Virus record (IMG/VR): IMGVR_UViG_3300006754_000126
Location: 1 to 27,164 of that record
DNA: 27,164 bases
Direction: 5' to 3' (one strand)
Source: a virus
Shown: in pieces, positions 8,252-15,206 of the stretch
Layout of the letters: the number at the start of each line of letters is the position of its first letter
How positions within the stretch are numbered: position 1 is the first letter of the stretch
Translations under genes and position numbers: made by a program
The notes under the pieces: generated by a model
What the model was told of the DNA's origin: nothing
Database searches by the model: none
What the model saw: only the letters and a program-made list of their open reading frames with translations

Positions 8252-9226
8252 TTAATAAGCAGTTGGTAAACCTGATATCATACCCATGTAGCGAGGAGCA
8301 GAACAGGTTAATGCTCCAAGCCATAGAATCTTCGCAACCCTAGCATCTTGATTAAGAGGCTTTTGGTAGGGTTCAAATGAGAAGTTTCTCTTTCTGTGAT
8401 GCCTGAACTGGATAAAGTTCTCATTAATGAAAAACATTTTTCCGTCAGGACAATGGTCGTCAGCAAACACTGGGATATCACGGAACAATAAGTTTCGGAA
8501 TCCAGCGTCAGCAGTTGAACCAGCAGATGCACCAAAACGCTTTTGAGCCACAAGTGACTCTTCATATGCGTCCAGTATTACAGGTGTGGTCACAATCATT
8601 GTTGGTCTTTGACCATCAATGGTTAATGAGCTCACCGCTTTACGTAGGTGATCTTGAATGTAGTCAGCGTCACCATCTGTTGCAAGGTCTGCATAAGTTG
8701 GTGAATTTCCACTAGCTAGAACATAACCTACATCCCACCAAGGATAGTCTGTAGAATTAATTCCGCCAAGTGTGCGATCGACTGAACAAATATGTTGTAA
8801 ACCAACAAATTCGTCTGTGCTACCAGTACCAGTACCGTATAGCGTTGTGCCGAATGTATCTTTCATAGATTTTTCGGCATTCTTAACTTTCGCCTCTAAA
8901 AGGTCAATGACTCTTTCAGCACCGCTATTCAAAGCCTCTTCCCGACCTGAAATCGAAATGGTTGCATACATTTGTTTCCATTCGTATTCTGCGTCGGTAA
9001 AAACTTCAGTTGGGGCGGTATCTAAAACATCATAACCATTATAAAATCCAGTAGTTGTGGCTTTTTCGTATTCTACAGGTTGTAAAACCTTATTACCACT
9101 AGCACTCGCTTTGGATTTTGATAAGAGACGCTTAGTCAAGACATTACTGTTGAAAATATTATCTACCATCAGAGGAATATATTGATTCTTCGTTAGAGCA
9201 GATAAATTGTCATAGTTTAAAGCCAT
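8252..9226 (-). CDS. Major capsid protein (HK97-fold type)
   Basis: A 324-aa protein that would form the icosahedral shell. N-terminus MALNYDNLSALTKNQYIPLM and the following VDNIFNSNVLTKRLL match the N-arm of capsid proteins of short-tailed phages. Residues 70-115 (YEWKQMYATISISGREEALN ... AKVKNAEKSMKDTFGTTLYG) fit the E-loop and spine-helix region. The later part (ITVDGQRPT-like SLTIDGQRPTMIVTTPVIL) fits the P and A domains. The length is normal for the fold. It follows the scaffold gene by 26 nt and precedes a decoration-like gene, the standard order. No protease gene is seen nearby, so a cleaved delta domain is not expected. Confidence 0.88.
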   Translation of the reverse strand: MALNYDNLSALTKNQYIPLMVDNIFNSNVLTKRLLSKSKASASGNKVLQPVEYEKATTTGFYNGYDVLDTAPTEVFTDAEYEWKQMYATISISGREEALNSGAERVIDLLEAKVKNAEKSMKDTFGTTLYGTGTGSTDEFVGLQHICSVDRTLGGINSTDYPWWDVGYVLASGNSPTYADLATDGDADYIQDHLRKAVSSLTIDGQRPTMIVTTPVILDAYEESLVAQKRFGASAGSTADAGFRNLLFRDIPVFADDHCPDGKMFFINENFIQFRHHRKRNFSFEPYQKPLNQDARVAKILWLGALTCSAPRYMGMISGLPTAY

Positions 9227-9252
9227 TTGACTTTACCCCCTATTTTGATTAT

Positions 9253-10167
9253 TTATTCAAAAAGCTGATAGTCAGCCATAGCGACATCCCTTGCGTGGTC
9301 AAAGTCGGGTGATTTAGTAACCTTTGGGCTATGGTCACCCTTCTTATTCGAGTCCACTTCGGGGATCGCTTTTAGCTCTTCAGCGTCCTTTAGTTTCTTC
9401 ATCGCCTTCATCATTGCGGATTCGTCTGTTGCTCTAGACTGTGCGAGGGTAAATGCGTCTTCTAAGTCCGCTATATTGCGGTCTACGGCAATATCTAACA
9501 CCTCAGATATTGCATCGCCATCTGCCTCCAACTCAGGGTGTGCCTGTACGAGCTGATTGATCTCAGTTGCAACCTGTTCTTTAAGTTGCATTTCCCGTAC
9601 CTGTGACTCTAGATGTTCAAACCTTGCATTATCTTGCTCTTCATCTACAGGTTTGACTTGCTCCTGACTCTGTTCCACATTTTCTGAAAACTGTACAGTA
9701 GACTCCTTAAAAAACTCATGGTCTTCGCCCAATACGTCTTTCATTGATTCCACAACTTCTTCGTCCTGCATCACACCTTTGATTCGGTCAAATTCAGCTT
9801 TTAAGGCTTTTTCTTGATCGGCAATATCCTGAGCTTTTTGAGTATTGCTCTTTTGCCATTCAGCCTTATTACTAGAGTCTTGTAAAGCCTCTTGTAGCTG
9901 TTCAGTTGTGTAAGTGTTTCCGTCGATATCAACTTCTGTAAACTGATAATCTTCAGACTCACTGTCTTCTGTAGGAACTGTTTCTTCAGAACTTTCGGGT
10001 TGCTCAGTTTCCTGAGTCTCTACTTGTTCGTCAGTCGTTACCTCACTGTCGGTTTCACTTGTGGGTGCTGTTTGCTGTTGCTCCCCCTCGTCGGGTGTAA
10101 ATAGGGAGTCAGCTACTTCACGGTCTACGACTTCTCCGTAAGTGCCTCCTTCTATGCTCTCACTCAT
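9253..10167 (-). CDS. Capsid scaffolding protein
   Basis: A 304-aa, very acidic protein placed between portal and capsid genes. Residues 25-90 are Glu/Thr/Ser/Gln-rich and disordered-looking (EETVPTEDSESEDYQFTEVD). Residues ~95-250 are charged and helical, probably coiled coil (EKALKAEFDRIKGVMQDEE, QVREMQLKEQVATEINQLVQ). The C-terminus carries a basic patch (NKKGDHSPKVTK) before DHARDVAMADYQLFE. An acidic helical body with a basic C-terminal capsid-binding end is usual for scaffolds of P22- and T7-like phages. The ribosome binding site is GGAG before ATGAG at 10167. Confidence 0.85.
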   Translation of the reverse strand: MSESIEGGTYGEVVDREVADSLFTPDEGEQQQTAPTSETDSEVTTDEQVETQETEQPESSEETVPTEDSESEDYQFTEVDIDGNTYTTEQLQEALQDSSNKAEWQKSNTQKAQDIADQEKALKAEFDRIKGVMQDEEVVESMKDVLGEDHEFFKESTVQFSENVEQSQEQVKPVDEEQDNARFEHLESQVREMQLKEQVATEINQLVQAHPELEADGDAISEVLDIAVDRNIADLEDAFTLAQSRATDESAMMKAMKKLKDAEELKAIPEVDSNKKGDHSPKVTKSPDFDHARDVAMADYQLFE

Positions 10168-10247
10168 ATCTACTCCAATTCGTTAGATTGTAAGAACTGT
10201 ACTGCCAAAATCTCTTCATATTCTAATGTTTAAAATAGTAAAAGCGT

Positions 10248-12017
10248 TTATGTTTGTACCTGATTCATTAGCTCAGGATTATTTAAAAGTGTTTCGTAAA
10301 TCTCGTCCTCATTTCCACCTAGTTCTTCAGGGGCTGGGGGCTGTTCTTGAGCCTCCTTTTCCTTCCTAATGTGCTCCAATAATCTTTCTTTAGATGGCAT
10401 TTCCATATTCTCCACAATATACTCAGGGTCTGTTACAATGCCGAGTTGTGCAAGTTGAAGTATTTTATTTTCAACAAACATTCTATTCTCAGGTAACATA
10501 CTTCCAGCCTTGGCACGAACCATTAAATCTATATCTCTAAACATCACACCAATCATATCACGAGGTTCGGTTACACCATCGTTTCCGACATAATTCACTC
10601 GGATTGCACTATTTCCGAGGTGTTTAAACATAGCAACCCACATTCCTCCTAATACCGAAATAGCCTGATCTAAGGTTCGAGATTTAAAATCAATTTTAGT
10701 AGTGCTGGCTTGGCGATAGATTTGTGCTTGGACACCACTATTTACATTACTTGCCTCTTTGCCTTGGGTCGCTTTATTAATTCCACTAACCGTTTCAAAC
10801 ACATCTCCTAGTAACTGATAAAAATTGAAGACATAGTTTGGCATACTTGGAGGAGTCTGCATTTGAACATTACCTGCCCCCTTCTTGCGAATAATTTGTG
10901 CTGGCTTATTAGTGATTTGATTCTCTACCCCTGTCGACTCATCGACTATCCAAATTGGATTTGCTGTCAAATTTATATTGTCGGATACCTGTGAGGCTAT
11001 TCTATCCATAGCAAGGTTTAAGGACTTTAATCTTTTTGGCTCAGGCTTTCCCCAAAACGAGTGAGGAGAACCAGTATTTTTAATCGTAACAAAAGGAAAA
11101 GGGTGCGGACAGTGATTCTCTTTGTTGAAGAAAGGGTATTTCGTTTGTCCGTCATATAACAATACTCCATTACTTACAATTACTTGGCGAACACCATTTG
11201 GGAATTTCATTTTCTTTTCTTGTTCACCGTTATCTTTAACAACATATTCTTTTGAGGGGTCTCTCATATAACACTCAATGACTAAGGCACGAGGCTCTAG
11301 GTCTTCCATAGCCTTGCCATAGCCCTCATAATAATTAGTCTCAGTGCCTTTAGTATCGGTTACTTGTATTTTATCATCTCCGAAATTTGATGTACCGATC
11401 TTTGTTGCTGAGTATTTATCAAGGTTTGCCATTGGCTTGACATATTCACCGTTCTTAAATCTGTCTTTTATCTCATATACTGGCATAGCTGAGGCAAGAC
11501 ACACCCACTCTGCGTTTTCAAGTTTAGTTGCAGATGGATTTACGTAAAAATTAAAGGGGTCTATAATATCACAATCAGGCATATCATCTGCATTATTCCA
11601 ATGTGTTTTCATTATACCCGTTCCATAGACTAGGTAGTCTAGTAAGAACTCAGGAACAATATTTTGCATATCTCTTATATGCCATAACTCATCCATAAAG
11701 GCTTGTAGAGTCTCTGCTACATTCATACCCTGATCGTCGCCCGTAACAGATAGTATATCTATCTTTGGAGGTCGGGAAGTTAAAATAGGAATCATAGTAT
11801 CAATTGCTGAGGCAATCAAATCTACTGTAATCTGATTCTTAAAGGTAGGCATATTCATACCTTCCCAGTGATTTCCTTGATATAGCCCTTCTGCCTCTCT
11901 CCATAACTTGGTCACTTCAGATCGAGCTTTTCGGGCAATTCCGAGCATATTCTCAGTTCGTTTAATAATTTCTTTGTCTTGGGGGGTTGGTTTATAACCT
12001 TCAGATTTATCTAACAT
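10248..12017 (-). CDS. Portal protein (podovirus type)
   Basis: A 589-aa protein that would form the dodecameric portal ring for DNA packaging and exit. Diagnostic stretches: WREAEGLYQGNHWEG at ~40-54, the ILTSRPPKI segment at ~79-87, DYLVYGTGIMKTHWNN at ~126-141, and DPFNFYVNP at ~152-160, all typical of portals of short-tailed phages. The C-terminal third (NRMFVENKILQLAQLGIVTD, then a charged tail with EELGGNEDEIYETLL) is helical, as expected for the barrel region. The size is between T7- and P22-type portals. The start overlaps the small gene at 12011 by 7 nt. An 80-nt gap separates it from the scaffold gene. Confidence 0.9.
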   Translation of the reverse strand: MLDKSEGYKPTPQDKEIIKRTENMLGIARKARSEVTKLWREAEGLYQGNHWEGMNMPTFKNQITVDLIASAIDTMIPILTSRPPKIDILSVTGDDQGMNVAETLQAFMDELWHIRDMQNIVPEFLLDYLVYGTGIMKTHWNNADDMPDCDIIDPFNFYVNPSATKLENAEWVCLASAMPVYEIKDRFKNGEYVKPMANLDKYSATKIGTSNFGDDKIQVTDTKGTETNYYEGYGKAMEDLEPRALVIECYMRDPSKEYVVKDNGEQEKKMKFPNGVRQVIVSNGVLLYDGQTKYPFFNKENHCPHPFPFVTIKNTGSPHSFWGKPEPKRLKSLNLAMDRIASQVSDNINLTANPIWIVDESTGVENQITNKPAQIIRKKGAGNVQMQTPPSMPNYVFNFYQLLGDVFETVSGINKATQGKEASNVNSGVQAQIYRQASTTKIDFKSRTLDQAISVLGGMWVAMFKHLGNSAIRVNYVGNDGVTEPRDMIGVMFRDIDLMVRAKAGSMLPENRMFVENKILQLAQLGIVTDPEYIVENMEMPSKERLLEHIRKEKEAQEQPPAPEELGGNEDEIYETLLNNPELMNQVQT

Positions 12018-12190
12018 TGGTGTCCTACTGGATATTGGTTTGGGTCTGCTTTTATATTTAAAAACCGATTTGCTACACCGCCAAGGGCAGACTCATATTG
12101 ATATAGCATAAATCCATCTAAATCGATTCTATCGTCATCATCGGCTTGTAAATTAATCTCATACAAGTTGTTGCTTATGGCATCAAACAT
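12011..12190 (-). CDS. Small protein between terminase and portal, 59 aa
   Basis: A short gene of 59 codons plus stop that fills the gap between large terminase and portal. It starts at ATG 12190 (MFDAISNNLYEINLQADDDD) and ends with the TAG at 12011-12013, overlapping the portal start codon by 7 nt, so the two are probably translationally coupled. It has an acidic run (ADDDDRIDLD) and a C-terminal Asn/Pro/Gly segment. There are no membrane helices and I recognise no family. The coding case rests on tight packing, the overlap, and an otherwise unexplained gap. Confidence 0.65.
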   Translation of the reverse strand: MFDAISNNLYEINLQADDDDRIDLDGFMLYQYESALGGVANRFLNIKADPNQYPVGHQC

Positions 12191-12201
12191 GACAACTAAT
12201 A

Positions 12202-13581
12202 TTAATTCCTTACTCCGTCTATGTTGCTGTCCATCGCTAATAATTTTTCTAGCTCCCTTTGTAAATAAGGTTTAACTGAGTCTTTAGTCGGACTTCCTAT
12301 ATACATAAGACCGTAACGAAGTGCGTCAGGGGCGTGGTCTTCTTGTGTTGTATCCACATCCTCAGGTTTCTTTTCAGAGTGCACTAACATCGGTAATGTC
12401 CGAATTAGGTTTTTGCAGTTTGAGAAAAATTTAATACGAGGCTCAGGTTTATCCGAGTCATTCCATTCTAAATATTCACGAAGTAGATTCCAGCCATTAA
12501 TTCTATCATTATTCGCCCTATTTACAGAAATACCATCAAATAACATTATATCAGCTATTGACATATGGGTAGGCAGTGCACTTGACCAGTTATTTGTGTT
12601 TTGAGGGTTTCTTATCCACATACTAGGATCAGCTAACGTGTTTTGATATTTTTCCTTACCACTTAACTCTTTGATTTTCTGTACATGATAGCTGAGAGGT
12701 TTCTGTTTCTCATAATGCTCTCTATATACGTATGCATCCCCGTCGTAGTCAACAGCAATCCATAAACAAGCGAAAGGAGCAGAATAGCCGTAATCAATAC
12801 ACCTATAACGATGCCAGTCACTAGGAATTTTAAAAGGTTTAACAACGTGTTTTTCATTTCTCCACTTATTAAAATACTGTCCTGAGAATACGTCCCAACT
12901 GCCTTCTAACCAAGCCTCTCTTAATTCATCGGGCAATCCCATGAGTGTTTTTACGTAATCAGGGTCATTATCCATGAGGGTAGGGTTATCATATACACGA
13001 GATGGAATAAAAATTCTATTTCTGCCAGTAATGGGGTCAATATACTCTTCTTCTCTTGACACATCTACGAACCGTTGTTTTACCCACATATGACCAGCTC
13101 CCCCAGGATTTGTCGTGCAGAAAACCTGTGGGTCTAGTCCTTTTATAGTAGAACGGCAAGTTGAGATTAGTCGTAAATAATTTTCTTCATCAGGAATGAT
13201 TGTAAGCTCTTCAATCAGGATTTTGTGGTATTCGTGACCCAAATATTTATATGTAGCGTCACTATCGGCTAAGTGACCAGTTCTTATTTTTGCTCCACTA
13301 GGGAAATTAAATTCGGCAGGATTGCCTGTGACCCTAACTCCCAGCGTTCTATAAAACATTTTGGCACGATCTATCCAGTCACGTAAGTCATCATAATTTC
13401 TACGAATAACAAGCCCTCTGTACTTCTCATTCATAAGGTAGGTGGGTTCAATCATCCAAGCTAAACCAGCTTCGGTTTTGCCCCCTCCTCTCGCACCTCC
13501 GTATAAAACTTCAAATGCAGTTTGTTTAAGAGCCTCTGTTTGTGCACCCTTATGAGGTTGCCATATTATTTCTTTAGGCAT
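12202..13581 (-). CDS. terL: Terminase large subunit (ATPase + nuclease)
   Basis: A 459-aa packaging motor. ATPase domain: Walker A GGARGGGKT at residues 28-36, Walker B ILIEEL at 121-126 with the catalytic Glu, and the coupling motif CTTNPGG at 155-161. The C-terminal RNase H-like nuclease shows CIDYGYSAP with Asp at ~263, TLADPSMW with Asp at ~318, and DHAPDALRYGLM near 415-426 as the acidic metal-binding residues. The length is normal for the family. It pumps DNA into the prohead and cuts the concatemer. It starts 2 nt after the small subunit stop; start MPKEIIWQPHKGAQ agrees with related terminases. Confidence 0.95.
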   Translation of the reverse strand: MPKEIIWQPHKGAQTEALKQTAFEVLYGGARGGGKTEAGLAWMIEPTYLMNEKYRGLVIRRNYDDLRDWIDRAKMFYRTLGVRVTGNPAEFNFPSGAKIRTGHLADSDATYKYLGHEYHKILIEELTIIPDEENYLRLISTCRSTIKGLDPQVFCTTNPGGAGHMWVKQRFVDVSREEEYIDPITGRNRIFIPSRVYDNPTLMDNDPDYVKTLMGLPDELREAWLEGSWDVFSGQYFNKWRNEKHVVKPFKIPSDWHRYRCIDYGYSAPFACLWIAVDYDGDAYVYREHYEKQKPLSYHVQKIKELSGKEKYQNTLADPSMWIRNPQNTNNWSSALPTHMSIADIMLFDGISVNRANNDRINGWNLLREYLEWNDSDKPEPRIKFFSNCKNLIRTLPMLVHSEKKPEDVDTTQEDHAPDALRYGLMYIGSPTKDSVKPYLQRELEKLLAMDSNIDGVRN

Positions 13582-13583
13582 TT

Positions 13584-13904
13584 TTAGGCTTCTGCACCAA
13601 TATCTTCTATAATCTCCTCAGCAACCCTATCAACATCAGTTGGTTTATGGGGGGTCTTGACTTTCTTTTCAGGTAAAACAATAACGCCTTGTGTTATTTC
13701 TCCCTTAACATCCATTTCAACAGACTTAAGATGTGGGGCAATACGATCTATAAGGACATTGATAGCCCTCCATTGATTATCGCTCCCATCTAACATAGCT
13801 GTGTCAAATATTTTTTGTAGAAGGGCAGGGGTCTGTGGATGGTTTCTAATCCATTCTCCCCAAGTCTTGGCTAAGTTTTTCTTTTCAGTAGTACCTTTTT
13901 TCAT
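13584..13904 (-). CDS. terS: Terminase small subunit
   Basis: A 106-aa protein immediately before the large terminase. I chose the ATG at 13904 (MKKGTTEKKNLAKTWGEW) over the upstream in-frame TTG at 13910, because AGGGAA lies at a suitable distance. The helical N-terminal half (residues 20-65: TPALLQKIFDTAMLDGSDNQ, then WRAINVLIDRIAPHLKSVEM) and short basic C-terminal half (LPEKKVKTPHKPTDVDRVAE) fit small terminases that bind the packaging site. Identification rests mainly on position and size. It is the first gene of the leftward virion operon, preceded by a long structured leader. Confidence 0.75.
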   Translation of the reverse strand: MKKGTTEKKNLAKTWGEWIRNHPQTPALLQKIFDTAMLDGSDNQWRAINVLIDRIAPHLKSVEMDVKGEITQGVIVLPEKKVKTPHKPTDVDRVAEEIIEDIGAEA

Positions 13905-14216
13905 TTGCAATATTCCCTATGACAATTACTAACTAACACTCAGGCATAGCACAAGTCCGCATCGACGGTAACGGGGGTCAACCCCTTGAAATCTATTGCG
14001 ACGCACGAGAACCTCCTGATCTTCCTCCTGACACTCTGCTCCCCACCGAGGAGAAACGACAGGTACATATCCTGTCACCCAATACATCAACACCATAACA
14101 ATGGCGGAACGGATTTCAAAATGTTAAAAGTGTGCCTGAATCGGGTGCATAATAACCATGCCTTCACTTACAAACTAACACATTCATCAATCTTTTTTGT
14201 CGACGATAAACTGCGT
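13905..14216 (-). promoter_or_regulatory. GC-rich structured leader of virion operon / candidate packaging site
   Basis: About 310 nt with no convincing gene. It is visibly more GC-rich than its surroundings from about 13940 to 14110. It holds several pairings: GGGG-TCAA-CCCC near 13973-13986, nested inside a possible 6-bp stem of the CGATGC and GCGTCG type (one G-U on the minus strand); GACAGG (14058-14063) with CCTGTC (14071-14076), loop TACATAT; and a CTCC/GGAG pairing near 14040-14055. A direct repeat CCTCCTGA occurs at 14012-14019 and 14024-14031. Being next to the small terminase gene, it could be the pac/cos site, an untranslated leader, or both. Confidence 0.5.
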
Positions 14217-14222
14217 TTAAAC

Positions 14223-14251
14223 ATTAAATAATTAAAATAACTGTTGCACAA
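14223..14251 (-). promoter_or_regulatory. Candidate leftward promoter for virion genes
   Basis: On the minus strand, TTGTGC (14251-14246) is followed after 17 nt by TTTAAT (14228-14223), close to a sigma-70 -35/-10 pair (3/6 and 5/6 matches). The -35 lies in the palindrome CACAATTGTG, shared with the rightward promoter. Transcription would start near 14216 and give a ~310-nt leader before the small terminase. It is the best candidate I can see, but a phage-specific late promoter elsewhere is possible. Confidence 0.35.
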
Positions 14252-14271
14252 TTGTGATTAGTGTGTATAGG
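14244..14271 (+). promoter_or_regulatory. Candidate rightward promoter for the accessory operon
   Basis: TTGCAC (14244-14249), a 16-nt spacer, then TATAGG (14266-14271) resembles a sigma-70 promoter. Transcription would start near 14278, giving a leader of about 220 nt with several hairpins before the first gene at 14500. The -35 overlaps the palindrome CACAATTGTG, so a protein bound there could control both directions. Confidence 0.45.
14247..14256. promoter_or_regulatory. Operator-like palindrome CACAATTGTG
   Basis: A perfect 10-bp palindrome placed over the -35 elements of the two divergent candidate promoters. This is the usual place for a repressor or switch protein to act. Candidate binders in the window are the ribbon-helix-helix protein (17885-18082) and the HTH protein (22954-23151); that link is speculation. 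Confidence 0.4.
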
Positions 14272-14328
14272 TTAAACCGTTATCTAGTTGATGTTTATTG
14301 AAAATTTGATGATTCGCTGGTGAATACA

Positions 14329-14392
14329 CGATCCACTGCCTGAGAAGGATCGAGCGAATAAGAGGAGATAAGTCTCTAGAATGCACTCCTCG
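14329..14392 (+). promoter_or_regulatory. Structured 5' leader of the rightward operon
   Basis: CGATCC (14329-14334) pairs with GGATCG (14347-14352). Just after it, GAGGAG (14362-14367) can pair with CTCCTC (14386-14391), or a smaller GAGA-TAAG-TCTC hairpin can form inside. These alternatives lie between the promoter and the first tRNA-like element. The stretch 14272-14413 holds no gene that I can support. Confidence 0.4.
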
Positions 14393-14413
14393 AACCTATG
14401 TTTAATTCTCCTT

Positions 14414-14458
14414 GGGCTTGAAGGTTCAGTCCTTATTCAGTTCGCTACTGACAAGCCC
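14414..14458 (+). ncRNA. tRNA-like element 0 (divergent, in leader)
   Basis: A 7-bp acceptor-like stem GGGCTTG (14414-14420) / CAAGCCC (14452-14458) encloses AAGG-TTCAGT-CCTT (14421-14434, a D-arm-like hairpin) and TCAG-TTCGCTA-CTGA (14437-14451), a T-arm-like hairpin whose loop begins TTCG but lacks the A at the sixth conserved position. It has no anticodon arm. It stands where the five clearer elements stand: just before a small hairpin and a ribosome binding site. I treat it as a diverged or ancestral member; TCAGT at 14426-14430 offers an alternative pairing with ACTGA. Confidence 0.55.
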
Positions 14459-14461
14459 ACA

Positions 14462-14477
14462 ACGACAATTTTGTCGT
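14462..14477 (+). promoter_or_regulatory. 5' hairpin 0 upstream of first gene
   Basis: ACGAC (14462-14466) pairs with GTCGT (14473-14477); the inner A-T can add a sixth pair. The loop AATTTT resembles the AATTAA loops of later copies. It is followed by the A/C-rich CAACACACAACAGGAG and the start at 14500. Confidence 0.7.
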
Positions 14478-14499
14478 CAACACACAACAGGAGATTAAA

Positions 14500-14820
14500 A
14501 TGATTTTAGCACAACAACTCGGAAAAATAGGGGATGAAAATGCTGAACATATTGAAGTAGTCCTATCCAATGGAGATCGTGTTTGGATTTATGATGATAA
14601 TGATGGATATGGCTCTATTGAACTTATAAGATACGACGATGCAGAAAAGTCACGAGTGACTTCCTCTACAAAAAGAGACAGCGTCCTTAGTAGAAAAAAG
14701 AAATTCAATAACACGATGTTCAAAAGTCGTACGATTGAAATAAGTTCTAAATGGGATCATGTGGAAAAAACAAACAAACGTACAGTAGTGCATTTGAAAC
14801 AGTTTTATCCACGACAATAA
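14500..14820 (+). CDS. Hypothetical protein, first gene of rightward operon
   Basis: A 106-aa protein starting MILAQQLGKIGDENAEHIEV after AGGAG at a good distance. The N-terminal half looks like a small beta domain (VVLSNGDRVWIYDDNDGYGS, then IELIRYDDAE). The C-terminal half is basic and Ser/Lys-rich (SSTKRDSVLSRKKKFNNTMF). I recognise no family. Its stop codon TAA (14818-14820) shares its last base with the first base of tRNA-like element 1. It begins a row of small accessory genes that would be the first made from the rightward promoter, a place where phages keep genes acting against host functions. Confidence 0.75.
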   Translation: MILAQQLGKIGDENAEHIEVVLSNGDRVWIYDDNDGYGSIELIRYDDAEKSRVTSSTKRDSVLSRKKKFNNTMFKSRTIEISSKWDHVEKTNKRTVVHLKQFYPRQ

Positions 14821-14864
14821 ACCTGAATGGTTCAAGAGGGTGGTTCGATTCCACCCTCAGGTTC
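14820..14864 (+). ncRNA. tRNA-like element 1 (no anticodon arm)
   Basis: Acceptor-like stem AACCTGA (14820-14826) / TCAGGTT (14857-14863), linker ATGGTTCAAGA (14827-14837), T-stem GGGTGG (14838-14843) / CCACCC (14851-14856), T-loop TTCGATT (14844-14850), and unpaired C at 14864. Acceptor and T-stem would stack as 13 continuous pairs. There is no anticodon or variable arm and no encoded CCA. The first base is the last base of the preceding stop codon. No U-run follows, so it is not a simple terminator. Confidence 0.88.
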
Positions 14865-14865
14865 A

Positions 14866-14881
14866 ATGGCAACTTTGCCAT
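14866..14881 (+). promoter_or_regulatory. 5' hairpin 1
   Basis: ATGGCA (14866-14871), loop ACTT, TGCCAT (14876-14881). It begins 1 nt after the unpaired C of element 1 and is followed by AACACAACACGGAGGAATT before the ATG at 14901. If the element is cut at its 3' side, this hairpin would sit at the new mRNA 5' end. Confidence 0.8.
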
Positions 14882-14900
14882 AACACAACACGGAGGAATT

Positions 14901-15122
14901 ATGAACATAAAAGATTGGAAGAAAAAAATGAATAATGCCAATCTCAATCAATGTGATGAAGTATTAGATAAAATCTCTAAAGCTAATGCTGAAAGTGATT
15001 CGGAGTTTATTTCAGTTGAGGCTAATCTTAGATACTCAGACCTTCAGGGCTGGGTTAAGGATAGAAAAAACTACATCCATTTTATGTCTGATTTACTTGG
15101 ATGGAAAGGCGGTATTAAATAA
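14901..15122 (+). CDS. Hypothetical protein, 73 aa
   Basis: A 73-aa protein beginning MNIKDWKKKMNNANLNQCDE. The frame is open further upstream to 14751, but that part overlaps the previous gene and element 1; CGGAGGAATT directly before the ATG at 14901 decides the start. The sequence is helical, charged and Trp-containing (LQGWVKDRKNYIHFMSDLLG at residues ~48-67), with no recognised motif. Its TAA stop (15120-15122) again shares its last base with the next tRNA-like element. Possibly a small inhibitor or regulator, but there is no direct evidence. Confidence 0.78.
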   Translation: MNIKDWKKKMNNANLNQCDEVLDKISKANAESDSEFISVEANLRYSDLQGWVKDRKNYIHFMSDLLGWKGGIK

Positions 15123-15166
15123 ACCTGAATGGTTCAAGTGGGGAGTTCGATTCTCCCCACAGGTTC
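15122..15166 (+). ncRNA. tRNA-like element 2
   Basis: AACCTGA (15122-15128) / ACAGGTT (15159-15165), with 6 pairs and one A-A at the inner end; linker ATGGTTCAAGT (15129-15139); T-stem GGGGAG (15140-15145) / CTCCCC (15153-15158); loop TTCGATT (15146-15152); unpaired C at 15166. The linker and acceptor 5' strand equal element 1 but the T-stem differs with paired changes. GT at 15138-15139 can pair with AC at 15159-15160 to lengthen the T-stem. Confidence 0.88.
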
Positions 15167-15184
15167 TACGACAATTAAGTCGTA
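15167..15184 (+). promoter_or_regulatory. 5' hairpin 2
   Basis: TACGAC (15167-15172), loop AATTAA, GTCGTA (15179-15184). It starts directly after the unpaired C of element 2 and is followed by ACACAAACACATGGAG, the ribosome binding region for the ArdC-like gene. Confidence 0.82.
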
Positions 15185-15206
15185 ACACAAACACATGGAG
15201 TTAAAC

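Noticed and set aside
10160-10219. 19-codon frame between portal and scaffold genes (MKRFWQYSSYNLTNWSRYE)
   Set aside because: Very short, without a good ribosome binding site; its end overlaps the scaffold start, so a leader peptide is possible but unsupported.
13929-14096. Minus-strand reading frame of 55 codons upstream of the small terminase gene
   Set aside because: Open and starting with ATG, but no ribosome binding site, and the product looks like translated structured DNA (VPVVSPRWGAECQEEDQ). I prefer a leader or packaging site; it cannot be fully excluded.
13986-14231. Plus-strand reading frame of 81 codons in the control region
   Set aside because: No ribosome binding site, unusual composition (many His, Pro, Asn), and it runs through the GC-rich hairpins and toward the divergent promoters.
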